From Rhynchosporium graminicola (Eukaryota > Ascomycota > Leotiomycetes > Helotiales > Ploettnerulaceae): a DNA stretch of 64,000 nucleotides. A model generated the notes under the pieces. That model made no database searches. It was not told where the DNA came from and saw only the letters and a program-made list of their open reading frames with translations. Below are positions 11,123-21,959 of this stretch, piece by piece. Made by a program: the position numbers and the translations under genes. Position 1 is the stretch's first letter. Each line of letters opens with the position of its first letter. The stretch lies in NCBI GenBank assembly GCA_900074885.1, contig FJUW01000038.1:124001-188000 (forward strand), given 5' to 3'.

Positions 11123-11572
11123 CTACTCAAGGTCTGAGTCTTCCTCACGCTTGTGACCTTGCTTCAAGGTACAACCGGTTTTCTTTGATCCGAAGCATGG
11201 TGTACCGATTGTGAAGCCCTGAGGCTCAGGCGCAGCCGCAGGATTGCGCACCACGAGGTTTCCATCTGCTCTTTTATGCTGTTTCACGACACAGCCAGTG
11301 CCAGTTCCCCCGAAGCATCCTGAACCGACGATGCCTCTGGTTTCTCGAAGAGCTGCTTCCGTAACGGGCTCAGCTGCGGCTTCAGGATCACGCCCTAAGA
11401 CGTTTCCATCTGCTCTTGAATGGTGTTTTACAACACAGCCGGTTCCAGTTCCTCCGAAGCATCCAGAGCCGACTATGCCTCGGGTTTCTACAGGTGCTCC
11501 AAGGACGAGGTTGAACATGTTGAGAAGCGTTACGCTCAGAACGAGGCCGGAAGAGAGGTGCATCTTGGACAT
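11123..11572 (-). CDS. Secreted repeat-peptide precursor (Kex2-processed type)
   Basis: A single exon encoding 149 residues. Residues 1-25 form a signal peptide ending in LVLGA. The rest is three repeats. Repeats 1 and 2 (about 29-57 and 77-105) share the block RGIVGSGCFGGTGTGCVVK followed by a short basic stretch and RADGN. Repeat 3 (118-142) is diverged: PCFGSKKTGC then KQGHKR. All three keep a C-x7-C pair (C38/C46, C86/C94, C126/C134), each with C-F-G. Dibasic KR sites at 100-101 and 141-142 and an SR at 52-53 end the blocks, while acidic/Ala-Pro-rich spacers separate them. This is the layout of fungal Kex2-processed repeat proteins, which yield small cyclic peptides or pheromone-like peptides. 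The core matches no fungal pheromone or dikaritin core I know. No tailoring enzyme of the UstY or tyrosinase type lies nearby in the window. Confidence 0.78.
   Translation of the reverse strand: MSKMHLSSGLVLSVTLLNMFNLVLGAPVETRGIVGSGCFGGTGTGCVVKHHSRADGNVLGRDPEAAAEPVTEAALRETRGIVGSGCFGGTGTGCVVKQHKRADGNLVVRNPAAAPEPQGFTIGTPCFGSKKTGCTLKQGHKREEDSDLE
11259..11481 (-). repeat. Two near-identical coding repeats of ~84 bp
   Basis: Two DNA copies at roughly 11259-11340 and 11401-11481 encode repeats 2 and 1 of the secreted precursor. They differ mainly at third codon positions while the C-x7-C core stays identical, suggesting that the peptide sequence rather than the DNA is conserved. Confidence 0.7.
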
Positions 11573-14500
11573 GATCGCTGAGCCTGTTGACTTGGTTGGG
11601 TAGATGTCGAAGGAAATTGGAGTATGTGTATAGATGTAGTGCGAAATGATGATTGACTGAGAGATTATTGCGATGAGATGTATGATTTGGTAAAGATTCA
11701 GATGATGAGGGAAACTTGTCGTACTTGAATACCTTGTGGATTGGAATGAAGAACGATATGTTCCAATTTCCTGCAGTAAGTGTGGTTGCTACTATTGCTG
11801 TTATTCTTGTCGTTGCTAACTCGGATTCTCGGCTTCGCGAGTAGCACGCTCGTTTTTGGAATGTATGCAACCAACATAGCTTCTTGATGCATATTTTCAT
11901 TGCACATATGAAGCGTGGAGCCAATCGTGAATGTTAAACGAATCACGCGAGGATAATGTTTAGATGATGTAAGATTTAAAATCTATTTTAGAGTCAAGAT
12001 CACTTTCTACAATTTTGCAGATCAGCCTACTCTTGTTTTGAAAGATGCCATTCATAGCTGCCACTGAACTCCGTCCGTCAGCAGAAGCCGATGCAGCCTG
12101 TAAGATTTTCCGTTATTTTGGGACTCGGTAGGAAATAAGGTTAGTACCTATGATGTTAATTGTAGGAGGGCAACCGATTGGCTACAGTTCCGAAAAAAAC
12201 GCCAGTCACGTTACTACTTTCCGCTGTGCTTATTCTCGTGACGAGCTATTTCGATCCTACGAAGCTGTGGACCGATCCTTCTGAGCCTAAATACAGCAGG
12301 ACGTATTTTGGTGTGTTGAACGGAATTACCGGAATCTATTGCAGACTAGAATATGTATGTCTTTCATGTTTTGGTTCAGCTTGGGTAGCTAGAACCTTTC
12401 GAGTTGAGAAACTCGAGATGCCTCAAAGCGAATTTAAACGACATCGGCAGCGAGCATTACAAAGACCTCCCAATTAACGTTCTGAATTGGAGATTGGCAA
12501 GTTTTTTCGTGGACCTCAAACTCTGTACTGTAAGTGATCCTAGTCTTGGCACACAACGCGCACATCATTGTGACCGAAACACGGTGCGAGGACATGAAGA
12601 AGTCAGTGACTTGGAACCTTTCCTTGCATTTGATTAAGATATAAAGCCAGTCCAAGTACTATTTCAACAATCTTTCTATTGCTCACTTGAAGAATCTTGT
12701 AGATTTCCGTAAAGACCTTCATTCATATGAGAATACGATTTATCCAGCTCTGTCTTTGTCTTTTTTGTTTACCTCGCTGAATGACGTCGCTTGGTTCTGA
12801 TTTCGGCTTGCGGACCAAGTATCCCAAAATCAGATCCATGCATCATCCACACTCCAACAGGAAAAACCTTCCCTCCACCTTTCTTTTTCTTGTCAAAGTC
12901 AGTTGTTACTGATGCAGTATGACAGTTGATTGAGCGCTACAGATTACCAGACATTCATTTACATGCACATGATCTCTTTCGTCCTTCATAATTCGTGATC
13001 CCACGATACATGATGTACAACAGTACCTGGCTGCTTCGACTCGGCATTGAAAACTAAAAGACTCTCTTTGCTCAAAGCCGTCCCACTTTCACTTCCTTCG
13101 ATGCGGTCACTTCTCTTTTGCGCACCTTTTCTCACAGTAATCCGCTTGCACATGCGTGGTCTTACTCATGCCACTGGCTATATCGTGGTCCTTTGACTTC
13201 TTGTGCAACCTCTATTAAATATGCGCATGTCAACTACAAGATACCAGATCAGTTGAGAACATTCCTACATTGGAGTTTCTTATACCCTCAACAGGAATAT
13301 TCCATTGCCATTATCCGCATGTATGCTGAATAAGTTTCGTAGTTGCCCATGATTTTTCCAGAATCTCTGATATTTAAGTGCTTGCATCTCTTATGATTTC
13401 TTCCAAGTCTTGCAATCTTCATCAGCACCAGAAATTCAGCAAACATACAGTACACTTATTAAAAGAGACACTCCACCCCCAACACACTCCCACCTCCACC
13501 CAGCCATGTCCATCCTCCCATGGTCCACATCTTCATGCTTCTCCCAAACTCCACCACCATCCGCCACCGCAGCACTGGTTCATTTCACCACACCCCTCCA
13601 TCTGGGGCATTAAAGACGCCATCGTGGCCCTCTTCCACAAAGACTAATTCAACATCGCAGCCCGCCAACCGACTCTCACTCAAACACCTAGATATCGAGC
13701 ACATGACATTCAAAGTCTACTGGAATACACTCTGCGTGCCCGAAAGCGAGACGCTGGCGGGTAACTTCAAGTAGAATGTAGACTATGAAGATCATGGAGG
13801 GTAGAGGCTGGGGGGATGTATTGGAGGTTTATGTGCTGCTTGATCTGAAGATTAGGTCGGAGTCGAGGACTATGTCTGCGGGGATAGGGCTTGGGGCTCC
13901 GATTATTGAGGAAAAGGATGAGGAGGATAAGCGGGGAAGGGAGGAAGATGCGAAGTTGAAAGCTGCTGTGGAGGAAGATGAGTGAGCGATTTGTTGTTGT
14001 GGATGCTTGGGAAGGTAGTTAGTTGATGGAGATATTGCTGGATTTCCTGGTCTTTGGTTTACTTCGACGGGCGGTCATGCATCTTGTCTCGATGTCGACG
14101 AGGCTGAGTCTGTCGGTGTCATATCGGGGGATGGTATATATTGATATCTCTGGTATCAATTCTGTCTCCTTCCCTGAAGAGGTTCAAGACTGAAGGTTCT
14201 CATACCTCCCGATGAGGTCTACTAGGCGAATGACTTGGGCAGACAATATCACATTGGTGATTCTTGTCAATGCCTTCAGGTAGAAGATCGTTAATTTGGA
14301 TGAACAGTTTCTTGCTCTCAGTAAGGACTTATCTCTCGTGTTCGACGTGGTGTTGCAATTGATCGAAACTTCGAATAATGTGCTACACGTAATGCTATCT
14401 CCATTCCATCCATTCATAATTTGACTTCTCAGCCTACGAATCTGGGTTGCATTGGATTCATCTATACCTGAAATGGACAAGAAAATAGACACGCAGCTTC

Positions 14501-14637
14501 GAATGCAGAATGACTTCATTAAGGAGAGATTTCGTGCTCTGCAGAAAGAGAGGGTATATTGGATGTCGTGAACCAGGTATCAATGAATATGGAAATAGAA
14601 CACGGATCGAATCAGCGCAGCAGCATCATCCTCTTTC
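11573..14637. other. Long gene-poor spacer with doubtful fragments
   Basis: 3.1 kb. At 12178-12477 (+) an open frame has a hydrophobic start but cannot be joined to the upstream ATG at 12046 with a consistent phase. At 13505-13984 (+) several short frames in different phases (one with IWGIKDAIVALFHKD, one ending in an acidic/basic tail rich in E, D and K) look like one small gene broken by stops and frameshifts; I could not restore or identify it. The region 14184-14519 (-) shows nothing. Confidence 0.35.
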
Positions 14638-16807
14638 TCACATAGCAGATTTCTCACCCCCCTTGACATCCACAGTCTGAACCTGCGCCCCCTCGCGACT
14701 CTCCACATCGCTATCAGTTCCCGGCGCCCAATTACTTTCCTGCAAGTTATTCAGTCTGTCCTCATCCCGATCTGCTCTTCTGAACGTCAGCCAGAAACCA
14801 ATCCCACCAAACAATGCTATGACAGCAACACTTCCGTAGTTCCACACCAGCAGCGGATCTTCGCTCAGACCAACAAGAGCTTGGCTGAGGGCACTGGATA
14901 GAGCGCTGGTGAGCAGCGCGAGGGCTTGGACGGTAGAACGCATATTTTTCGGTGCTTTGGTGTAAGCATATTCGAGCTTTGTGATTGAAGCCATGACTTC
15001 CGACAAGCCAACCAATCCGTAAGGGAAGACCTGAACCCACACGGTGAAAGGAGCTGAACAATCTTCCGTATCCATTCTCGCGTTGATGTTGCTTCCACAG
15101 GGTGACAGCTTGTAGATGTAATACTGTGTCACCGTAGCGGAAACCATAGCAAGAGAAGAAAGGAAGAACCCAAAGGAGATCTTCTTGATAGGCGTGAAAT
15201 TGATACCCGCTTTGCGGAGACCGGGATAAACGAGGAAGTCCATGATGGGGATTACGATTATGATGAAAATTGGGTTGAGGTTGTTGATTATATCGTTTGG
15301 CACACCGTTTAGGGCCATAGTGTTGGCTTGGGAGACGAGGTTACCGGTCATTTGGTTGTATGCAAGCCCTGCGATTTGTTAGCTTTTGTATCAAGATCCA
15401 TGATTCGAGAGTCAGCTTACAGTAAAGGGGATACCATAAAAAGACTTTGCATGCGAGAAGACCCCGACGAACTTCATCAACCCATGCGTCATCGAATGTC
15501 ATCCACTATTCTTTAGTCAATACAAGTTATTGGCACAAGTCATGGAAGAAATTCGAGATATGGTGATTGGTAAGAACAGGAGTGGATATACGTACCACAG
15601 GACGATCTGCCGCCGCGATATTACTGGGCTTGACTCGCTCCCAGAAGTCAGGATGCTTAAAGTTCTTGATACTTTGCAAAGTTAGCAGAGATTACCATGT
15701 CTCATTAATCGCCCAAGAAATGCGGAGGGAAGAGACATACGTGGTTCGAGGATTAATTGACCACTTTCCCCTGAAAGCCAAGCCAATGAGCTTAGCTGCT
15801 TTTCCCATGACAGATCCAGTGGGAGGAGAATGAACGTAATACTTCTTGCAGATAAAAAGAACAATTGGGCATATACAAAAGATCATAGTAGGCAAAAGGT
15901 ACGATAACCAGAACCCGACGTAATGTTCAGCATAGACCATAGCCAGAGAACCAGTCAGTGATCCGATATTGATCAACAGGTAAAAGTAGAGGTAGATCCT
16001 TGCAGTTGTAACCGCGGGATCTACAATCTCTTTCTTTCCATTTTTGTTGACCCTGACGTATGGTCGTTCGTCCTTGTATTGTTCTGCGATAAGAGGAGAG
16101 ATGTTGGATTTGAAGCCACCAGTGCCAAGACCCATAATGATAAGTCCGACAGCGAACACACCAATCGCGGCATTGGGGTTCACAATGACCGGAGGAATAG
16201 CAGAGATGATCAGAATGCAATGGCCGACAAGAGCGAAGCATATCGAGTATTGAATAGTTAGATAACGGCCGAAGAATTGGTCAGCGAAATATGCTCCCGC
16301 TAAGGGTGTCACATAGGACCAGAAGCTATTGACTAATGACAATTAGTTCGAACCTGAATATAGCCATTTGAGTTCGGGACATACACATAACCAATCCAGT
16401 AGAAGCTCTTTGTCCCATTCCGAGTGCACCAGATTTTTGGATGATCTTGCCAGCACCCGTTGAGGATCCATCTGGGAGAGGTCTTTGGATGAAGTTGACA
16501 ACTGCACAACCATTAGTATCACACAAGATACAAGGGAAATTTCAAGGGAATATTTACAAACAGCTGTGGTGCCGTAGTACGAAAAGCGCTCCGCAAACTC
16601 AACAAGAGCGACTGTCCAAGATGTCCATGGGATATGACCAGGGACTTTGGGGAGAGTAGCAAATTCTTCTTCGGTTGGATAAGGCTTGTCGGTGTCAACG
16701 ACCACAGTTGTCGACTTCTCTCCGTCGGAATGAGAGTCTGATACTGCAAGGACTGGTTCAGCCATAGTGGCACCTCGTGTCACGTCAAGACTACGTTTGA
16801 TGTCCAT
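14638..16807 (-). CDS. PTR2: POT/PTR2 proton-coupled oligopeptide transporter
   Basis: Six exons on the minus strand: 16807-16558, 16501-16385, 16332-15741, 15671-15596, 15505-15421 and 15368-14638, with five introns of 52-90 bp, all phase-consistent. They give 616 residues. The family signature starts with FAERFSYYG near residue 75, then GALGMGQRASTGL, FNSFWSYVTPLAGAYFAD, and in the middle GLGTGGFKSNISPLIAEQY, all hallmarks of POT (PF00854) carriers. About twelve hydrophobic segments follow, with a long cytosolic loop containing WMTFDDAWVDEVRRGL before the second half. The protein should take up di- and tripeptides with protons at the plasma membrane. Length fits fungal Ptr2 (about 600). A second in-frame ATG lies 14 codons downstream. 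It is the nearest transporter to the repeat-peptide precursor 3 kb away, though PTR2 genes are common and the proximity may mean nothing. Confidence 0.93.
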
Positions 16808-18617
16808 TGTGAGAGATGAAACGCGTTTGCGTCAATTTTGCAAGATGAAGCTATTATTGTGGCAATATCGAGCAGGAACTTCAAAGCACGGAGATTATAT
16901 AAGGCATATATATATAATTTGATCGTCTGATCATATAGTGCCACATACTGGCCTGTTGGTCTTACCAAGGTATTCAAAATCTGTTATCGAAGTAGTCGGA
17001 TATGTCATGATAGAGCATCTTGGCCACTTGGTATTCAAGCCCGTCAACGAATCAACAGTAGTTTCCAAGCCGCGAACGGTTTCGAAGACATACCAAGAGA
17101 CCTTGGTCCAAGTAGTTGTTGATAATTTGTCTTGTCCAACACGATTGTATCTCGCCAAGGAGAATCACAGAGGTAAGTTCACACAACCGTCCCCCAGCCA
17201 CGATGTTTCTCGAAGACCTTGGTGACCTTTTGAATGATGCTAAGCCCGTCGTGCGGTACAGCCAAGTATATCCTATCAGTGTAACATTGAAGTCAACCAG
17301 TCAGATTGTGGGGATTCTCGTCTAACAATATATCCCCGCAGTTCAACCACCGCATAGCGCCCTCTGGGCAATTTTCCAGTAGATAAGATAGCTGGATTGT
17401 GATCTTGGATATGCTTGTTACCTTCTTAGAAGAGGAGGCCCAGCTCTTGGCTGCAGAGGTCTGAAAACAAAACTTGCAGGAGAACAACCTCAAGATAATT
17501 GTGGGATCAACACCACTAACCCTCCGGCGGAACTTTGGGAGGCGCAGCTTTGCCGGGTAGTTGTGGTCCTGATCCAAAATTACGTGTTTCGAACAACAGT
17601 CTCCAAATATGGTTGCGTGCCAATGCTTGGGATTAGACAATGGAAAGGTGTTCGTTTTGTGTCGCGTGATCCGAAGGGTACTTCTGAAGTGTTGGTGAGC
17701 TTCCGATATGAGAAACAGAGTGGCCCAGACAATCGGTCAGTCCCTAATATATTCGCTCACTATGGTTGTAGATCTATCAGTACGTGTTCTTGAATGAAGA
17801 TTTTACTGTCTTTCACTTCAGGAAATGTTTGGTCATCCTAGATGATAATCGCTGTGGGTAGTATGCCAAGCAAGAAGAAGTGGACTCGCTTATCGTGCTG
17901 CAATTTCGCCCCCTCCGCCCCCTTGGTCCAGACCTACGGGGGAATAGTATCACTAGACTAACCTGCTTCTTTATGGTCTTGACTTCGCATGCAGCTGGGC
18001 AGAGTAGATTCCCAAATCATGGCCCAATTCTCGACGCTCTGGAACGAAGTTCCAAAGCCCTTCCCTGCAACCGTCAAATGCTATCCTACTCGGTTTCTCT
18101 AGAAGTCTGAACCTACACAGTCTAAAACCTTGGCTCACAAGGGAATTTTGGCCAATAGAATAGACTGGATCTCCAGCAAAAATTCCAGAACTTATACGTT
18201 CATCGATGCGGTATTTACACCCAGATAGATTCTATCTTGAATTTTCGCGGCGCAGTAAGTCCACTTCGAGCTTGCCTAAGTACCTAGAACCTTAAATATA
18301 CGATTAGCTAAGAGTACGTCCTTCGAAGATAAAGAGAACTAGTTAGGTTAGGAGAGAATAAGCACTAAAAACGAAAGGGCGAGCAAGTATCACCGCGATC
18401 ATAGAGATTTCAAAAGCCCTCCCTTGTAATAATCTCCTCCCCTCCCCATAAATAAGATTGTAGGTTCACACTTCTGGAGAAACCGAGTACCCACCTGAAG
18501 GATTTTCGGAGGTTTCATGATATGTTAAGGAAACAAGGAGCCTAATGTCGCTCGAAATCTTTCATTTGATAAGGAAAGCCCATTCATCTTTCCCTCGGGG
18601 CAGGGTTTACAAGTAAG
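16808..18617. other. Intergenic, no gene seen
   Basis: 1.8 kb upstream of the peptide transporter. Short frames occur on both strands at 16931-17225 and 17293-17793 without motifs, signal peptides or splice structure. Confidence 0.4.
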
Positions 18618-18764
18618 TACAGTACAGTGAAAGCTGGACATAAGGGTCTTGGATATAAGGGTAATCAACCGCCTCACAAGTGTCGAAACCCGTAATCAGA
18701 GAATTTTTGGTGAGAGAAACCGACGTTCGAGAGAATAATCGCCCGTGAAGAGTAACCCTTATAT
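18618..18764. mobile_element. Possible pogo/Fot1-type terminal repeat or MITE remnant
   Basis: 'acagtacagtgaaagctgg' is followed by two direct copies of 'gga(c/t)ataagggt' (18636-18647 and 18651-18662), with an inverted 'acccttatat' at 18755-18764. Motifs with ATAAGGG just inside an ACAGTA-type tip are typical of pogo/Fot1 terminal inverted repeats. No transposase is present and the opposite tip was not found, so this is a fragment or a decayed miniature element. Confidence 0.4.
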
Positions 18765-19622
18765 TTGATGAGCTAGATTCTTATTCCACGTAATATTGCA
18801 GGCCTCTGACTCGCGGAAATCAGGTCAGAGAGGGAAGGCGGAAGTGAGACCGGAAACACCGAATTCTGTAATGCGATCACCGCTAATATTTTGCCTTGGC
18901 TGAACTCGGCTCTGGAGTGCGATTCTGTCTGCTAAGCCGCGCTTCCTTGCAGTACGGGAATGGGAATGCAAGGAGAATTCAGTATTATAGGTAGGTAGGT
19001 GTAGCTGATAGAGATGTCTGATAGTACGACAATTCGATCGGATAAAAGCTTCAAATAGCGGCAAGTTCTTCTTCGACTGAAAAATAATTTTATGGCATCT
19101 AGAGTCTGCTGTAATTTGATTTTAGTCATCTTGTAGCCTCCAAAAGCAGATTTGTATATTAGATAGGAGGAGAAAGCTTATCCTGGCTGCGTGCGAAGTT
19201 CGCTATAGCAGGGAACGATGGCTCAGACTGATCGCTCCCTCATATCCAGCTTTTCCTTTCTCATAAATAAGACCGTGACATAAATTGCGAGTGCGTCCAG
19301 ATCTAGACCTGATTCTGCGGCAACGGCATCTTGCTTGAATGGAAAGATCTCTTCCCTAAGCAGTAACGAAGATAATATTTAAGGAGTCCTTGCATCGCAT
19401 CTTCTATGATTCAAAACGACATTCGGAAAAGCTTAGAATTCATCCAGTGGAGAAGAGACTGACATTCCTGAATCCGAAGTGAAGAACAGTGCCACGGCAC
19501 TTGCCATCTTCTGTGTTTTTGAGAGGTAGAGTCGGTCCGCCTACCGACAGCACAAGGAGACGTGCTCCGATTTAAAGGAATTCACATCTTGTAAATATGT
19601 CATTATATATCCTCCTCTGTCT
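18765..19622. other. Intergenic, no gene seen
   Basis: About 860 bp of spacer downstream of the peroxin gene; small frames only. Confidence 0.4.
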
Positions 19623-20745
19623 TTACCGGCCACTGCCAAGCCTCCCACCACCGGGAAAGCTCCTCGCACTAAGTAGAACCCCCTTCACGCCTCGAATCTC
19701 CTTTTTCACCCTTCCGATCTCATCATCCTCATCTTTGCCGCTCCTCGCACCGCCCCCATAACCACCAACTCCGAAATTATACGTCGGCTGCACATAGGCC
19801 ATCCCATCCAAGTACTCCCTTAATATTCCCATCGTACCTTCGAGCTCCGCCGTCTCGACCCCCTCAGTAGAAGTTTGCTCCATTAAACCATCGAGCGATA
19901 ATTTGAGTACATGCAGGCGGGCCATTTGAACTAAGAGGGGTGATTCGTCCATTGGTGATGTAGGACGGCTGATCCCAGGGGAAGTTTGGACCCCAATATC
20001 GCGGTGGAACATCTCAGTTGGATCTTCATCGCTTTCACTTCCATTATCTGCGTATCCTAGCTTATCCTTCGTAGGTGGGATCTCGGACACCACGCTTTCA
20101 AGTTGTATTATTAATTTTTCGAGATTTGTTTTTGATGTGGAGGCGAATGAGAGGCGGGATTGGGTGAGGGAAGCGAGCATTGGGGTTATCAGATAGGTAT
20201 GAGTACCGTAGAGGAGGGCTGATAGACCAGAGAAGGCGTAGAAGGCTGTGAGGAGGCGGGGTTTGGTTATTAATGGCGTGGGATGAGCTGGCGAGGTGAG
20301 AAATTCGGGGTATGTTATTATAGGAGGTTGAGGAGTTGATTGATTTTGTGGAGAGTATACTGGCTGTGGAGGTGGTGGTGATGTTTCTGTTGACGAATTT
20401 GTTGGTCGAGCTTCTCGTGTCTAAGTGAGGGTCAATAGGGTTCATTGGGAGCAGGAGGGAACAAACTTCAAGAGTACTGCTGGCTTCAGTGTTCCTCGTG
20501 ATACCCAGTAACGTTTGTATCTCCTCGCTTCGTAGCCCTTTGCCTTCTAAGAAAGCAACCTTCTTATTTGTAGACGCATCTCGTACTTCGTCCTCCTCGA
20601 GGAACTTCCGCGCCTGAGCAATGATAGTCTCGCGACCCTCTGGTTCCTGAGGCGCAGGAGGTTCTTCTGGCTTGACAGACTTATTTGCTGCTGCAGTCTG
20701 CCATGCGGGTATCGAGGGCTTCTTCTCTGGATCGGAATCGCTCAT
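19623..20745 (-). CDS. PEX14/17: Peroxin of the Pex14/17 (Pex33) type
   Basis: Two exons, 20745-20467 and 20420-19623, with one 46-bp intron (gtttgt...cttag); 358 residues. Residues about 38-78 contain ARKFLEEDEVRDAS, KKVAFLEGKGL and EEIQTLLG, the Pex14 N-terminal domain that binds the Pex5 cargo receptor. A Pro-rich linker leads to a membrane segment at about 149-172 (LLTAFYAFSGLSALLYG). The remainder, with LEKLIIQLESVVSEIP, resembles Pex17-like C-termini rather than the longer coiled coil of canonical Pex14. It would sit in the peroxisomal membrane docking complex for PTS1/PTS2 import. The start at 20745 (MSDSDPEKKP) was preferred over an upstream in-frame ATG at 20847 because the extra residues look like leader. 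It is divergently placed to the Ies2 side. Confidence 0.85.
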
Positions 20746-21202
20746 TGCGTGTCCTGTATTGGGTGGGTGATGTGCAAGAGGGAAGGCTGGAAGTTTGGAT
20801 GTTGGATCACAAGCCTCGGCCCCGGATTTCGAGAGGGTCGGGATCATGTCGGCTGGCTGGCATGACCAATCAGAACGAGACGCCTTCCTCCGATGACCGA
20901 TGCTGAATTGGTTGGAGATGGAACAGACGGTAAAGTTGAAATGTCACAGATCACAGAACTTACCTACTTGAACAATTTTCAGCTTCTACACTTCACTTGC
21001 ACACACTTGAACTTTTTGGATATATTTGTTTTTAGAGAAGCTACTGGTAATCTACATTCTATCTGATAGACAGAACTACACCAGTCGCAACATAATAAGG
21101 GACCGTGAGACTTCTTTGTATGTGTAAGCGTCAGCCGCCAACCAACCGAACACCTCATCACCGATACACAGAGCCCATCCAATCGATCTCATCCCATCCC
21201 GT
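20746..21202. other. Putative divergent promoter region
   Basis: About 460 bp between the start of the peroxin gene and a rightward reading frame beginning at 21203. No specific motifs were assigned. Confidence 0.35.
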
Positions 21203-21349
21203 CATGTCAGGACGACCAGAGCGGCCCAGTAAGAAAGTGCGAAGATTGAGTACAGATTCGGAGGGTACGGAGGAGCCGATTGATTGGGCTGTCACGGGCA
21301 CCAAAACCTCATCCACGAGAGCTGAGAGACCCGCGGGGGCAAAGAATGA
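21203..21349 (+). CDS. Possible first exon of an unidentified small gene
   Basis: An ATG at 21203 opens 49 codons of hydrophilic sequence (SGRPERPSKKVRRLSTD..., then a Lys/Arg and Ser/Thr mix) that runs into a good donor (gtaagt) near 21350. A possible acceptor at about 21491 (tcccag) opens a second exon ending at a stop near 21613. Neither part is recognised. It could alternatively be leader of the Ies2 gene, but the 21960 start has its own pyrimidine-rich upstream region. Confidence 0.25.
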
Positions 21350-21352
21350 GTA

Positions 21353-21959
21353 AGTTTCGATAGCGATAATCTCATTTGGTCAATTCACTGTATAATCTTC
21401 TTGGTTTCGTATGCCTGCCTGCCCGCCTGCCTTCAAATGGATGGGTTGTATCGTGGCGTGTGTGATGCGCAAATACTGGTTGGTCCCAGCTTCAATACTT
21501 TTCGAATCCCATTTCTGTGTTTGACTGCTTCTGTAGTTCGAGTTACACACAAGGGAAGTTTGAGACACGATCACGGGATGGCTCTTACCAATAAAGACAT
21601 AGACGCCTTTTGATCCTATCGAATCGCAGCGTCGTTGAGGTGGTGAATGAGAAGGCAAGCGCGTGTATTGTATCGATGTCACCTTACCTCATCCCATCTC
21701 TTCTCACGCATCGATCGCACCTACCTCATCTATCCGCGTCTCATTCGAGTCAGCCATATACCTCCAGGATCATTTGTCATCGAAGTCAGATCAGCCTCAT
21801 CCAAAAACATTTCATCCCATCTCATCCCGACCCGTCTCCGTCACGCAAGCTATACCTCACAGAAACTGCAATTCAAGACTTATACCAATGACTTGTATCT
21901 ACCTCTGAGGACATTTCAAGCAAGCTGCATTAGATAGAGCATCTCACCAGGCTTTCACA
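21353..21959. other. Pyrimidine-rich region upstream of IES2
   Basis: The last 250 bp before 21960 are rich in C and T with repeated 'cctcatc/catccc' runs, a usual fungal core-promoter look. No separate gene is supported. Confidence 0.35.

Noticed and set aside
11388..11924. 178-codon minus-strand frame overlapping the repeat-peptide gene
   Set aside because: Shifted-frame shadow of the precursor and its upstream region; lacks the signal peptide and repeats.
12046..12477. Two-exon gene joining ATG 12046 to the hydrophobic frame at 12178
   Set aside because: No donor/acceptor pair keeps phase; every tested join runs into a stop.
16931..17325. Overlapping opposite frames upstream of the peptide transporter
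   Set aside because: Both strands are open by chance; no motif or start context on either.
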